The notes beneath the pieces are model-generated. The model made no database searches. It was not told the DNA's origin and saw nothing but the letters and a program-made list of their open reading frames with translations. From the NCBI GenBank assembly GCA_026129765.1, contig JAHCHP010000028.1:1-36032 (forward strand): 36,032 nucleotides of DNA, given 5' to 3'. The DNA comes from Fimbriimonadia bacterium (GTDB lineage: Bacteria; Armatimonadota; Fimbriimonadia; Fimbriimonadales; GBS-DC). Position 1 is the stretch's first letter, and the number at the start of each line of letters is the position of its first letter. Below, one piece after another: positions 15,399-25,936 of the stretch. A program made the position numbers and the translations under genes.

Positions 15399-17606
15399 TC
15401 AAGCTTTCTGCCGTTTGCGCGAACTGCTCAAAATGTTCTTCAAGAAGCCTCCCGTATGGCTGCCGGACGTGTTGGCGACCTGCTCCGGCGTGCCTTCTGC
15501 CACAATTGTGCCGCCGCCCGACCCGCCTTCCGGTCCCAAATCGATTATCCAGTCCGCTGTCTTAATCACATCTAAGTTATGCTCAATCACGATAACGGTG
15601 TTCCCGGTGTCTACCAAGCGGTGCAGCACCCCCAGCAATTTACGGGTATCTTCAAAATGCAGCCCGGTGGTCGGCTCATCCAGGATATAGACGGTGTTCC
15701 CTGTCGCTTTTTTGGAGAGTTCTGTCGCCAGTTTCACGCGCTGCGCTTCGCCGCCGGAGAGCGTGGGCGCGGGCTGTCCCAACCGGACATAATCGAGCCC
15801 GACATCGTGCAGGGTTTGAATCTTGCGCATGATGGGATAGAAGGCTTCAAAATAGACCAATGCTTCTTCCACTGTCATTTCCAACACATCGGAAATCGTT
15901 TTGCCTTTGAACTTCACTTCCAGCGTTTCGCGATTATATCGCTTCCCTTTGCAGACCTCGCATGGCACATAGACATCGGGCAGGAACTGCATTTCAATTT
16001 TGATCATGCCGTCGCCCCGGCAGGCTTCGCAGCGACCGCCTTTCACATTGAAGCTGAATCTGCCCGGCAGATAGCCGCGCATGCGCGCTTCCGGCGATTT
16101 GGCGAAGAGATCGCGAATCATATCGAACACGCCGGTATAGGTCGCGGGATTGCTGCGCGGGGTTCTCCCAATCGGCGATTGATCGATGTCGACCACTTTG
16201 TCGACAAATTCTAAGCCTTCAATCGAGGCATGCGCTCCCCAGACATTGCGTGTGCCGTAAGCGTGAAACATCAATCGCGGAAAGAGGGTTTCTTGGACCA
16301 GGGTGGACTTTCCAGAACCCGAAACGCCGGTGACACAGATAAACAGTCCCAATGGGAAGATCGCGTCGACCTGTTTTAGATTGTTGGCGCGCGCGCCCTT
16401 CAGGTGGATGGCGCGAATCGGGTTGGGCTGCCGCCGCTGTTTGGGAATCTCAATTCGCTGTTCGCCTTTCAGATATTGTCCCGTGAGGCTTGTTTTACTC
16501 TTTAAGATGTCTTTCAGTTCGCCCTCGGCGATAATTTCACCGCCATGCTCCCCTGCGCCCGGACCCAAGTCAATGATATAGTCCGCTGCCCGGATGGTGT
16601 CTTCGTCATGTTCCACGACCAGCACCGTATTACCAAGATCGCGCATTTTCAGCAGGGTCTGGATCAACTTTTGGTTATCGCGCTGGTGCAGCCCGATACT
16701 CGGTTCGTCCAAGACATACAGCACGCCCATCAAGCCGCTGCCGATTTGGGTCGCTAACCGGATGCGCTGCGCTTCTCCGCCCGCCAGCGTATTGGCAGAG
16801 CGATCTAAATTGAGGTAGCCCAAGCCCACGTCTCTCAAAAAGCCCAGGCGCGAACGAACCTCTTTCAGGATACGTTCCGCGATGGCGCGTTCGCGGGGTG
16901 TCATTTCCCGTTCCAGGTCTGCGAACCACTCCACTGCCTCTTCGATGCTCATGGAGGTGGTTTCCGCAATGTTTTTGTTTGAGATCGTCACTGCCAGCGA
17001 CTCATGTTTCAATCGTCGTCCTTGGCATTGGGGGCAGGGGTGGGTGGCGCGAAACTTGTCCAGTTCCTGTTTGATATATTCGCTTTCGGTCTCTTCGTAC
17101 CGGCGTTTCAATATCGCGATAATGCCTTCGAAGGCGGTGTCGATATAACGCGCGCGTCCCCATTTGTTTTTGAACGCGACCGAGACGTTGCCCTGCGCGC
17201 CATGCATCAGAATGTGAAATTGTTCGGGCGTAAGGTCATGCAGCGGGGTTCGAATGGAGAAGCCATGTTTTTTTGCGACGCCTTCCAGCATCGCGATTCG
17301 CCACTCGGTCATTTCGCCATCCCGCTTCACAAAGGGAAGCAACCCGCCGTTCGCAATGGACAGACTTTTGTCGGGCGCAATCAGGTCCGGGTCAAATTCG
17401 GAGTGCGTTCCCAATCCAGAACATTCAGGGCATGCGCCAAAGGGGCTGTTGAATGAAAAGTTGCGCGGTTCCAATTCGCCGATGTTGATTCCACACTCGG
17501 CACAGGCAAAAAATTCGCTGAATTGCAGCACCGTATCCGGTTTAATGGCGACTCCGCCGATCTCGATGGGGGCAGGGATACTGGGTTGTTCGCTCTCCAC
17601 TTTCAT
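15399..17606 (-). CDS. uvrA: UvrA-type excinuclease ATPase lacking the N-terminal ATP-binding/UvrB-binding part
   Basis: 735 residues against a usual ~940. The first zinc-finger cysteines, C253/C256 in E. coli UvrA, are C35/C38 here, so about 218 residues are missing: the first Walker A (GLSGSGKSS) and the UvrB-binding domain. Everything after is intact: zinc finger 1 (C35-C38, C59-C62), signature 1 [12 protein letters not shown] with Walker [11 protein letters not shown], Walker A 2 GVSGSGKST, zinc finger 2 (CEAC...CEVC), signature 2 [12 protein letters not shown] and Walker [11 protein letters not shown]. No missing piece is found upstream or elsewhere in the window. ATG 17606 follows GGTATACT by 7 nt, implying a leaderless transcript. 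UvrA recognises DNA lesions for nucleotide-excision repair; this form could be a paralogue or one half of a split protein. Confidence 0.9.
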   Translation of the reverse strand: MKVESEQPSIPAPIEIGGVAIKPDTVLQFSEFFACAECGINIGELEPRNFSFNSPFGACPECSGLGTHSEFDPDLIAPDKSLSIANGGLLPFVKRDGEMTEWRIAMLEGVAKKHGFSIRTPLHDLTPEQFHILMHGAQGNVSVAFKNKWGRARYIDTAFEGIIAILKRRYEETESEYIKQELDKFRATHPCPQCQGRRLKHESLAVTISNKNIAETTSMSIEEAVEWFADLEREMTPRERAIAERILKEVRSRLGFLRDVGLGYLNLDRSANTLAGGEAQRIRLATQIGSGLMGVLYVLDEPSIGLHQRDNQKLIQTLLKMRDLGNTVLVVEHDEDTIRAADYIIDLGPGAGEHGGEIIAEGELKDILKSKTSLTGQYLKGEQRIEIPKQRRQPNPIRAIHLKGARANNLKQVDAIFPLGLFICVTGVSGSGKSTLVQETLFPRLMFHAYGTRNVWGAHASIEGLEFVDKVVDIDQSPIGRTPRSNPATYTGVFDMIRDLFAKSPEARMRGYLPGRFSFNVKGGRCEACRGDGMIKIEMQFLPDVYVPCEVCKGKRYNRETLEVKFKGKTISDVLEMTVEEALVYFEAFYPIMRKIQTLHDVGLDYVRLGQPAPTLSGGEAQRVKLATELSKKATGNTVYILDEPTTGLHFEDTRKLLGVLHRLVDTGNTVIVIEHNLDVIKTADWIIDLGPEGGSGGGTIVAEGTPEQVANTSGSHTGGFLKNILSSSRKRQKA

Positions 17607-17613
17607 AGACAAT

Positions 17614-17650
17614 AGTATACCATTTTTCAAGTGTCAACGTGACCGTTGAC
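17614..17650 (-). promoter_or_regulatory. uvrA promoter with adjacent 18-bp palindrome
   Basis: Minus strand GGTATACT with TATACT at 17619-17614, 7 nt before the ATG. At 17633-17650 is GTCAACG-TGAC-CGTTGAC, a 7-bp-arm palindrome at about the -35 position. It could be an operator or a hairpin at the end of the upstream transcript, but no T-run follows it. Confidence 0.6.
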
Positions 17651-17664
17651 TGCAAGCAAAATGT

Positions 17665-20600
17665 TTAACTTCGCCACACGATCGCGCCCAAGTCAAAGTC
17701 GTCTAAATCGGTTGATTTGAGCGGCTGGGCTTCCTGTTCTGAATCTCCGTTGGTGTCGTCCTCTTTGCCTTTGCGTTTGCCTCGACGCCGTTTGCGTTTG
17801 CGTTTTGCGCCTTCATCGTTTTCCTCAGAAGCTTCGGTGGCGGGTTCTTCTGCGGGGGATGACGGTTCTTCTGTCTCCCCCTGCAAAGGTTCTATAGAAG
17901 CCAATGTGACCAGAGGGATGGCGGCGGTTTCTTCCGGTATCAGAATCTCCGGTTCGGCGGCAATTTGTTCCAGTGTGAGCGGTTCGGAGAGCGCGCTGGG
18001 CAGATAAGTTTCGCCCTTTAGCAGCAGTTCAATCGCGGCAGGGGGCGCAACCAGTAAAATCCGGCTTTCATTGCCCTGCATAAAGATTTTGAACTGGTGC
18101 GTGTTTTCGGCAATGATCTCCCGCGTTACGGGGTCCAAAACGGTGCTGCGTTCTGGCAGCGTGAAATGCCGGTTGCCCGCTTTTTGCGCATGCACATGCA
18201 GCCAAGGCGAACGCGCATGGATCAGATCGTTTTGATAGTTCCAGATATGCGCGCCTGCATAGAGACACATGCCTCGCGCGATTTCTGGCGTGAGATGCCA
18301 TTCGCTCAGATAAACAGCGCGCCAATCCTCGTACTCTTTAAAGGCAAAGGCTGGCAATCCTGTGTCGACATATTCGCCCAAGACGGTCGCGTCGTCGGTG
18401 ATCACATAGAAAGAGGGTTCTACGCGCTTCTGCTGACCCAAACGTTCGCTTTCCAGCGTATTCGTTAGAAGGTGTTGTTTGGTGAGCAGTTGCATCCCGG
18501 TCGAGCTCGCCCAGGGCTGGGGCGCAAGCGCGAGTCCCGTGACATCGCGCGCGTTTTCTAAGGCATTGCGATGCCCTTCGAAAAGCGATGCGACATAGAC
18601 CCATACTAAGGTCTTACCATCCCGATGGAATCGCGCGCGGATGGCATGCCTGACCTGCTGCGACATATTCCAGGCGTTCAAGAAGACGATCATTTTGGCG
18701 TGAGGGAAATCGCGTCTGAGCGCGTCCTCTTGCAGATAAAAACCGACCGACGCGCCGCACCGCATAAACGCCTCCCGCGCGTTGGTGAGCAACTGGCGGG
18801 TCAGGTTCGTGCCGGGGCGCGCGTAATGCAGGCTGTGTTCATCTACCAGCACCGCGACCTCCGGTTCCGATTGACCGGTTCTTTGCCGCCACTCCCAGAG
18901 TTCACGGAAGCGCTTGCCGCTTTCCCACACTTTGTCATGATTCAGCCAGCCTTGTCCCCAGAGGTCCATCCAACTGAAGCCTGCGCTGTGGGTTAAACAG
19001 GTTCCGAAGCTGCGCCAATGCGCCTGCTCCACTGCCTCCAATGATTTTAGGGGCGGGTTGTAATCGTCTTCAGGCGGACTGACACCGAACGGCGTGGCAT
19101 AATCTTCCTCTGAGAAGAACAGCTTATGATGCATACGCACCGAATCGATGGGAAGCGCGGGCGCGCCCAATCCGCCCGGCAGGCGGTTTTGATAGGAGGG
19201 CGGCGCAGAGATGAAGTGCAGCAAATCGCTGCGAAGCAACTTGTGCAGCGCGAAATGTCCCGCAAAGGGATGTCCCCATTCGAACAAATAGCCATAAGAG
19301 ACGCCTGCCAAAGCGCGTCCGCCGGAACCATCTTTCACGGCGCGCGCCATTTCTAATATGCGGTCTGCGGTGGTTTCGGATAAGAACTGGTGATAATCGA
19401 TCCAGCGTCCTCCGCGCCGCGACTCATAGAACAAGGGTTCGGGCGCTTGTCCCTGTTTTTGGGGCAAAGGAATAGTCAAGTTATTAAACTGGACATTGCC
19501 ATCGTACCAGGCAGCGCGCAGCTTGACCACATCCTCTTTATATTTTTTCTTGATCCACAGACGGAAGCTTTCCAGCGTGGCGCTGCTGGTATCATATCCG
19601 CTCGATTCGGAATAGAACCATTCGCCCCGGTCCAGGTGATACCCTACAGTTTGCGCGCCCTCCTCGCTCTCTTCTAAGGAACGAACCAAATCGAACAAAA
19701 CGACAGCGGCATTATCCCACCAGCGAGTCGCGCAGACAGAAGGTTCGCCTGTTGTGCCGTCTTGGAAGCGGGGAATCGCTTCAGGATAGCGTTCATGCCA
19801 ATCGCGTCCGGGAGTGATTGCCAGTCGCCAGATAAACAACGCGTCAGGCTTGAATTCGGTGACCTGTTTGATCCAGCGGCGAATGGCTTCTTGGGCGCGG
19901 TTTGCGCCCGCATCATCGATGACGAGCGGCACGATGATGGAGAATATAGAAACGCCGGCTTCCGCCGCGCGCTTCATCTGCTCCAGGACGCGCTCTTCTG
20001 CACCGCGTTCTAAGGGATTCCCAAAGAAAAGCAGTGGCGGTATTCCCCGGTCGCCCAGGTAAAGGTCTGGGACCCCATGATGAAAACGGACTTTGGCTTG
20101 CGGATGACGCGAAACATAGGGCGGCGCGGGAGGTGGGGCTGCTTCCACAGGTTTCGGTTTTCTTTGGCGGGGTGTTCTTGCGCTGGGTTTGGGTTCTTTG
20201 GGTTGCGCCTTGACTGGCTTTTCCTTGACAGGTGGTTCCATCACCATCGGGGAGGTAGCCTGGGCGAAACCGGACTGCAATGCTTCTAACGGAGGGACCT
20301 CGGCATAGATGACCTCAATGGTTTGCGCTGGCGTATCTGGCGTTTTCGGCGCGCCTTTTCGTTTCCCTCGTCCTCGTTTCCTCACAGGTGTTTCATCGGT
20401 TGCCGAGGGCGCGGTTCGAGGCACTGCAGGCGTTTCCACGATAGGCTGCGCCGTTGCCGCTTCCGTCGTTTTTTTGCGTTTTCCGCCGCGCTGTTTGGCA
20501 GGTGCGGATTCTCCCGATGCTTGAGCGGTTGTCAGCGTAGCAGGCGTTTCTGGTTCGGGCGCGCTGGCGGCGGCTGGCGTTTTGGAACGAGGCGGCAGTC

Positions 20601-20934
20601 GTCGTCGTTGAGGGCGCGTGACCGGTTCTGATACGAATTCGGGTGTTGGCGCGGGAGTTTCTGGCAGCGACGCAACGGGTTCGGGCGTTTCGGTCGGCGC
20701 GGCTTTGCGTTTTCTTGCGCGTGTTTTCTTCTCTTGGACAGGCGCAGGCGAACTCCCGACCGGCGCGGTTTCGGCAGGAGCCGGTTTCCGCGGTCGACGT
20801 TGACTGACTTTTGCGACAGCCTTATTTGGCGTAAAAGTTTCAGGTTCTAACTTCTGTTCGCCTTCCTGGCTGGTTGGTTCAAGGATGACCTGCTCGGTTG
20901 GCAGGTTGGAAACTGTTTTCTTCTTTCGAGCCAT
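17665..20934 (-). CDS. GH42-like glycoside hydrolase-fold protein with long basic disordered tails
   Basis: 1089 residues, no signal peptide. Residues 1-280 are low-complexity Pro/Ala/Glu with about seven Lys/Arg clusters (3-6, 46-50, 69-77, 107-116, 148-155, 185-193, 254-261). From ~295 a TIM-barrel-like domain begins (PPLLFFGNPLERGAEERVL), with GYHLDRGEWF (Glu438) and, further on, KLFFSEEDYATPFG as candidate acid/base and nucleophile regions. A beta-galactosidase-trimerisation-like domain follows (EVAVLVDEHSLHYARPG, MIVFLNAWNMSQQ). The C-terminus ends in an acidic stretch, then GAKRKRKRRRGKRKGKED. A cytosolic enzyme fold with RNase E-like tails is unusual. It overlaps the HAD gene by 56 nt; GAGGCGG supports ATG 20934. 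Confidence 0.78.
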   Translation of the reverse strand: MARKKKTVSNLPTEQVILEPTSQEGEQKLEPETFTPNKAVAKVSQRRPRKPAPAETAPVGSSPAPVQEKKTRARKRKAAPTETPEPVASLPETPAPTPEFVSEPVTRPQRRRLPPRSKTPAAASAPEPETPATLTTAQASGESAPAKQRGGKRKKTTEAATAQPIVETPAVPRTAPSATDETPVRKRGRGKRKGAPKTPDTPAQTIEVIYAEVPPLEALQSGFAQATSPMVMEPPVKEKPVKAQPKEPKPSARTPRQRKPKPVEAAPPPAPPYVSRHPQAKVRFHHGVPDLYLGDRGIPPLLFFGNPLERGAEERVLEQMKRAAEAGVSIFSIIVPLVIDDAGANRAQEAIRRWIKQVTEFKPDALFIWRLAITPGRDWHERYPEAIPRFQDGTTGEPSVCATRWWDNAAVVLFDLVRSLEESEEGAQTVGYHLDRGEWFYSESSGYDTSSATLESFRLWIKKKYKEDVVKLRAAWYDGNVQFNNLTIPLPQKQGQAPEPLFYESRRGGRWIDYHQFLSETTADRILEMARAVKDGSGGRALAGVSYGYLFEWGHPFAGHFALHKLLRSDLLHFISAPPSYQNRLPGGLGAPALPIDSVRMHHKLFFSEEDYATPFGVSPPEDDYNPPLKSLEAVEQAHWRSFGTCLTHSAGFSWMDLWGQGWLNHDKVWESGKRFRELWEWRQRTGQSEPEVAVLVDEHSLHYARPGTNLTRQLLTNAREAFMRCGASVGFYLQEDALRRDFPHAKMIVFLNAWNMSQQVRHAIRARFHRDGKTLVWVYVASLFEGHRNALENARDVTGLALAPQPWASSTGMQLLTKQHLLTNTLESERLGQQKRVEPSFYVITDDATVLGEYVDTGLPAFAFKEYEDWRAVYLSEWHLTPEIARGMCLYAGAHIWNYQNDLIHARSPWLHVHAQKAGNRHFTLPERSTVLDPVTREIIAENTHQFKIFMQGNESRILLVAPPAAIELLLKGETYLPSALSEPLTLEQIAAEPEILIPEETAAIPLVTLASIEPLQGETEEPSSPAEEPATEASEENDEGAKRKRKRRRGKRKGKEDDTNGDSEQEAQPLKSTDLDDFDLGAIVWRS

Positions 20935-21613
20935 AGTGGTCCGCCTCTGGCAGGTTCTGTATCCATTCTAAGAGGTCTGCCGGAGTTTCAAAAAAGTAAT
21001 CGGGCTGCATTGCGCGTAAATCTTCAGGCAGATGCGCGCCCCATGCCACGGCGGCGACTCGCGATCCCGCAGACCGCCCGCATGTTAAATCAAAAATGGT
21101 ATCGCCGATAAATAGCGTTTCTTCAGGCGATACCTGCAAATGTGATACGGCTGTCAGCACCGGGTCGGGCGCTGGTTTGGGGCGCGCGCTGTCCTCTGCG
21201 GAAACCACAATGCCGACATAAGGGTCGATTTGCAAGCGCGGCATTGTATTTTCCAGTTCCGCTTTGTTTTTTGAGGTGACAAGCCCCGTTTTGATACCTT
21301 TAGAAAATGTGATTCGAACTGCCTCCACCGCTTCGGGGATCACGCGCTCTAACTGTTTATGCGTTTCGTAGAAGCCGATGTCATCTTTTTCCATCGCTTC
21401 ATAATCCACCGGCTGCGTGATCTTATCGTCCAGGTAATGCATCTGAATCGCGATCGGAAGTCCGATCAATCGTCTCAATTCAGAGCGGTTCAGGTCGATA
21501 CCTGTATGCTTCTTGAAGGTATAGCCTAATGACTGAACGATTAAGTCCACTGTGTCAATCAGAGTGCCATCGATGTCAAAGAGGATCGCTCTGATAGGTG
21601 GTGTCGGCTGCAT
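20879..21613 (-). CDS. HAD-superfamily hydrolase, phosphoglycolate phosphatase/PpaX-like
   Basis: 244 residues. Motif I is AILFDIDGTLID with nucleophile Asp13 and Asp15; motif II/III region reads GLVTSKNKAELE; motif IV is ETLFIGDTIFDLTCG. The alpha-helical cap (YTFKKHTGIDLNRSELRRLIGLP) is of the PGPase/beta-phosphoglucomutase type. It hydrolyses a small phosphate ester such as 2-phosphoglycolate or pyrophosphate; the substrate is not determined. Only 8 nt separate the TATAAT (21627-21622) from the ATG, so the mRNA is nearly leaderless. The last 18 codons overlap the start of the GH42-like gene. Confidence 0.9.
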   Translation of the reverse strand: MQPTPPIRAILFDIDGTLIDTVDLIVQSLGYTFKKHTGIDLNRSELRRLIGLPIAIQMHYLDDKITQPVDYEAMEKDDIGFYETHKQLERVIPEAVEAVRITFSKGIKTGLVTSKNKAELENTMPRLQIDPYVGIVVSAEDSARPKPAPDPVLTAVSHLQVSPEETLFIGDTIFDLTCGRSAGSRVAAVAWGAHLPEDLRAMQPDYFFETPADLLEWIQNLPEADHYGSKEENSFQPANRAGHP

Positions 21614-21621
21614 CGAGTAAA

Positions 21622-21627
21622 ATTATA
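21622..21627 (-). promoter_or_regulatory. -10 element of the HAD gene
   Basis: Minus strand GGTATAAT; the predicted start at about 21615 leaves a 1-2-nt leader before ATG 21613. No consensus -35. Confidence 0.65.
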
Positions 21628-21657
21628 CCTCATACGCGCAAGCAAGGAGCCATACTC

Positions 21658-22359
21658 ATGCATTATATGACAGACCCATTAGAACCGACCCCTGAGATTC
21701 AAGACCCGACCGTTCCGCTACATGCTTATTGGTCCGATTCTCCGACTGCCTGGCTGGAGCGGCACCGGGGCAATGTGGACCGCGCGCAACGCGGCGATGC
21801 GCAGATCGTTTTTCTGGGCGATTCCATCACGGAGGGTTGGATGGGAGAGGGCAGAGTGTTTTGGGATCAATCTTATGTGCCGCGCGGCGCGGTCGATTTT
21901 GGGATCAGTGGCGATAAGACCCAACAGTTGCTATGGCGCATCGCGCATGGCACGCTGGACGGGATGAGCCCTCGTTTAGTGATCTTAAAAATCGGAGTGA
22001 ATAACTTGTGGGCAGATGTGTTTACTCATGGCACGCAAAAAGTGGCGGAGGGAATTCGCTTAGTGGTTCAAGCGATTCAAGAGAAGCAGCCTGCCTCGAA
22101 GATTCTGCTTTTGGGCATTCTGCCTGCGGGGCGATTTCCCGATGACCCGCTACGGGAGTTTATTGCGGAGATCAATGCGCAGAGCGCGCAGTTGGATAAT
22201 GGGGAATCGATTCGTTATTTGGATATGGGAGAGCGGTTCTTGATGCCGAACGGCGAAGTCAGCGCAGAGGTCATGCCTGACTACCTGCATCTCTCTGAGA
22301 AAGGGTATGCGATTTGGCACGAAACGATGGAGCCTTTGCTGCAGGAGTTGGTGGGGTGA
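21658..22359 (+). CDS. SGNH/GDSL-family hydrolase
   Basis: 233 residues. Block I is VFLGDSITEGW with Ser56, block II GISGDKT with Gly84, block III GVNNLW with Asn115, and block V DYLHLSEKG with Asp208 and His211, a complete SGNH catalytic set. It resembles the platelet-activating-factor acetylhydrolase beta/gamma-like group, which deacylates lipids or sugar acetates. No signal peptide. ATG 21658 is chosen because AAGGAG lies 8 nt before it; the frame upstream to 21598 crosses the divergent HAD promoter. It is divergent from the HAD gene and convergent with atpC. Confidence 0.92.
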   Translation: MHYMTDPLEPTPEIQDPTVPLHAYWSDSPTAWLERHRGNVDRAQRGDAQIVFLGDSITEGWMGEGRVFWDQSYVPRGAVDFGISGDKTQQLLWRIAHGTLDGMSPRLVILKIGVNNLWADVFTHGTQKVAEGIRLVVQAIQEKQPASKILLLGILPAGRFPDDPLREFIAEINAQSAQLDNGESIRYLDMGERFLMPNGEVSAEVMPDYLHLSEKGYAIWHETMEPLLQELVG

Positions 22360-22361
22360 AG

Positions 22362-22396
22362 AAAAAAAGAGAAGCCCACAATGTCATGAGCTTCTC
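22362..22396 (-). terminator. Rho-independent terminator of atpDC
   Basis: On the minus strand GAGAAGC (22396-22390), a 14-nt loop, GCTTCTC (22375-22369), then TTTTTTT (22368-22362). A 7-bp stem with a T-run placed 16 nt after the atpC stop. Confidence 0.88.
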
Positions 22397-22411
22397 AGAA
22401 GTCGTGTAAAA

Positions 22412-22819
22412 TCAAACATCCTCGCCGCGCGCTCGGAGACGGGCACGGGCGCGTTCGTAAGCCAAGCGCGCTTCTGCCATCTCTTGCTCACTGAGGTTGC
22501 TTTGCAGCACATCCCGCGCTTGCGCGAAAGCTTTACGGGCGCGGTCCGGATCGATTTCATCGTCTAATTCAGCGCCATCCGCCAGCACAATCGTGCGCTG
22601 GGGCAGCACTTCCGCGAACCCGCCTAAAATGGTGAAATTGCGGTACACGCCGTCCGAGCGGCGGTATTGTCCCGTGCCGATCTTCAGTTCCGCGACCATG
22701 GGAACGTGTCCCGCCATCACGCCGAAGGATCCCTCCGCGCCGGGCAGAGTCACCGACGTGACCTGTTCTTCCAACACCGTGCGCTCCGCGCTGACAATGG
22801 AAAGCGTAAATTCTCGCAT
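22412..22819 (-). CDS. atpC: ATP synthase F1 epsilon subunit
   Basis: 135 residues. The N-terminal beta-sandwich is recognised by FTLSIVSAERTVLEEQVTSV and LPGAEGSFGVMAGHVP, and the C-terminal helical hairpin by LSEQEMAEARLAYERARAR. Epsilon couples the rotor to the catalytic head and inhibits ATP hydrolysis. It follows atpD with a 60-nt gap and ends at a strong terminator, so the two are one transcript. Confidence 0.97.
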   Translation of the reverse strand: MREFTLSIVSAERTVLEEQVTSVTLPGAEGSFGVMAGHVPMVAELKIGTGQYRRSDGVYRNFTILGGFAEVLPQRTIVLADGAELDDEIDPDRARKAFAQARDVLQSNLSEQEMAEARLAYERARARLRARGEDV

Positions 22820-22879
22820 CTCTTAAATCTCCTATTCGGGAAGGGGAGCATGAAACAAAATGCCCCCAAACAAACCCAT

Positions 22880-24292
<1,413 letters not shown>

Positions 24293-24318
24293 CTATGTCC
24301 TCCTCCATGCGGTGTAAC

Positions 24319-24324
24319 ATTGTA
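24319..24324 (-). promoter_or_regulatory. Probable -10 element of atpD
   Basis: Minus strand GGTACAAT with TACAAT at 24324-24319, 32 nt before the atpD ATG, in the 58-nt gap after serA. It would allow atpDC to be expressed separately from serA. Confidence 0.5.
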
Positions 24325-24344
24325 CCCTATTTCACAAACTATTT

Positions 24345-25544
24345 TTACAAGGCAATGGCATGCGCTGTTAGAACACAGGCATGATCGCGAATCGCGCTCA
24401 GAGTCGCCTCGCTGGGAGCGTTATCCAAACGGATGCGCGCAATGGCTGCCTCCGCGCCTTCAAACACGATGTTCTCGGTCTCTTGGGCGTTGATATTCGC
24501 TTCGCGCAGGCAGGCAAAGATGTGCGCCAGCACACCGACCCGGTCCAAATGACGCGCCACCAGTAAATGAGTCGCGGGGGACCGTTCGCAGAGATTGACC
24601 ACATTGGGGACATTACCGGTCTGCAGATAGGTGTGGATGATAAACACGACTTCAGCAGCCACCGCTTCTTGCGCTTGTTCGGTCGACGCGCCGATATGGT
24701 GCGTGCCATAGACGCCCGGCAGTTGCGCGATGGGGTCTTCAAACGCGCCGTCTCCGCCCGCAGGCTCTTTCTCAAAAACATCTAATCCGGCGCGGATGTT
24801 TCTCTCCTGAATGGCGCGTTCTAAGGCGGACTGGTCCACCACTTCTGCGCGCGAAGTATTGATGAAAAACGCGCCCGGTTTCATCGCTTGGAACAGGGCT
24901 TCATTGCAGAGGGCGCGGGTGTCAGGGGTCAACGCGACATGCACGCTCACGATGTCGGCGCGCTGCGCGACTTCCAACGGCGATTCGCAGCGAGTGACGC
25001 CCAAACTGCGCGCTTTTTCCGATGTGAGGGAGCGGCTCCAGGCGATGACCTCCAATCCGAACGCTTTCGCGCGCGCGATCATCTCTTGACCGATGTTGCC
25101 GACCCCAATCAGTCCCAGCGTTTTGCTAAATAATCCCTGCGCTTGGCTGTAGGTCTTTTTGTTCCAGACGCCGGCTCGCAGGTCTATCACGTTGTCAGGG
25201 ATACGGCGATCCAAGGCAAGAATTAATCCGAATGCCAATTCCGCGACGGCGATCGCGTTTTTGCCTGGACAGTTCGCGACATAGATCCCGCAGCGTGAGG
25301 CGGTCGCGACATCGATGGTGTTATAGCCTGCGCCCGCCCGAATCACTAACGATAAGCTGCCCGATTCCAACATCGGAGCGGTTATTTTGGTGGAACGCAC
25401 AATCAGCGCTTCGGGGCGGTGATTCTGGATCGCATCGGTGAGCGCGTCCTCTTTCAAGTCCGGCTCGTAGATCACTTCGCAGCCTAACGCCGCTAAGCCA
25501 TTGCGCCCGCTCTGTTCAAATTTATCGGCAATGAGTATTTTCAA
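24345..25544 (-). CDS. serA: D-3-phosphoglycerate dehydrogenase-like 2-hydroxyacid dehydrogenase with ACT domain
   Basis: 399 residues. Residues ~1-300 are the D-isomer 2-hydroxyacid dehydrogenase fold: NAD loop LGLIGVGNIG, substrate loop RAGAGYNTIDV, NTSRAEVVDQSAL with the catalytic Arg and GTHHIGAST with the catalytic His. Residues ~320-399 form an ACT-like domain (DRVGVLAHIFACLREANINAQ), the usual serine-sensing part of short SerA. It oxidises 3-phosphoglycerate as the first step of serine synthesis. TTG 25544 is the start because GGAGG lies 8 nt upstream. Serine feeds one-carbon units to the MetH folate cycle encoded next door. Confidence 0.92.
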   Translation of the reverse strand: MKILIADKFEQSGRNGLAALGCEVIYEPDLKEDALTDAIQNHRPEALIVRSTKITAPMLESGSLSLVIRAGAGYNTIDVATASRCGIYVANCPGKNAIAVAELAFGLILALDRRIPDNVIDLRAGVWNKKTYSQAQGLFSKTLGLIGVGNIGQEMIARAKAFGLEVIAWSRSLTSEKARSLGVTRCESPLEVAQRADIVSVHVALTPDTRALCNEALFQAMKPGAFFINTSRAEVVDQSALERAIQERNIRAGLDVFEKEPAGGDGAFEDPIAQLPGVYGTHHIGASTEQAQEAVAAEVVFIIHTYLQTGNVPNVVNLCERSPATHLLVARHLDRVGVLAHIFACLREANINAQETENIVFEGAEAAIARIRLDNAPSEATLSAIRDHACVLTAHAIAL

Positions 25545-25586
25545 TGGTGCTTCCTCCTCTTCATTTTCATAGTCATGGGTTAAGGT

Positions 25587-25868
25587 TCACAACTTGCCCG
25601 CGCCGTAGGCAAGCGCCATCAAAGCAATCACAATCAGCGCGCAGAACGCGACATTGCGGTCTCGATGCCATGTGATTTGGGTCAGATGGAGCAGGGCAAA
25701 GACGGGGGTCAGGAGCAATAAGGCGATCCCAATCGTGATCAGCGGGTTCGTTTCGTCACTGGAGTAGAGGTGCCAAATCCACCCCGCAACCATGAGGGTC
25801 ACGCTCAGCGCTGTCGCGCCGCGATAGGTCCAGCGAATCTCGTGAGTTGGTTCGTAAGTCGGTTCCAT
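25587..25868 (-). CDS. Small three-helix membrane protein, DUF1634-like
   Basis: 93 residues with three membrane helices (about 19-34, 44-61 and 73-90). The middle part PLITIGIALLLLTPVFALL is typical of the DUF1634 family, often found beside permeases, but here it stands upstream of serA. Function unknown. GGTATACT (25886-25881) lies 12 nt before the ATG, giving a leader of about 5 nt without a Shine-Dalgarno. It is divergent from metH. Confidence 0.75.
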   Translation of the reverse strand: MEPTYEPTHEIRWTYRGATALSVTLMVAGWIWHLYSSDETNPLITIGIALLLLTPVFALLHLTQITWHRDRNVAFCALIVIALMALAYGAGKL

Positions 25869-25880
25869 CGCCCGCGATGG

Positions 25881-25917
25881 AGTATACCTGATGGAAGGGC
25901 TGGGAAAGTGCTATAAT
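25881..25917. promoter_or_regulatory. Divergent -10 elements of the DUF1634-like gene and metH
   Basis: Minus strand TATACT at 25886-25881 (in GGTATACT) and plus strand TATAAT at 25912-25917 (in TGCTATAAT, an extended -10). Predicted starts near 25874 and 25924. No consensus -35 is seen for either. Confidence 0.7.
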
Positions 25918-25936
25918 ATGCATTGAGAAGAGATAA

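Noticed and set aside
17632..17637. TTGACA as -35 of uvrA
   Set aside because: The spacer to TATACT is only 12 bp, too short; it is better explained as half of the palindrome at 17633-17650.
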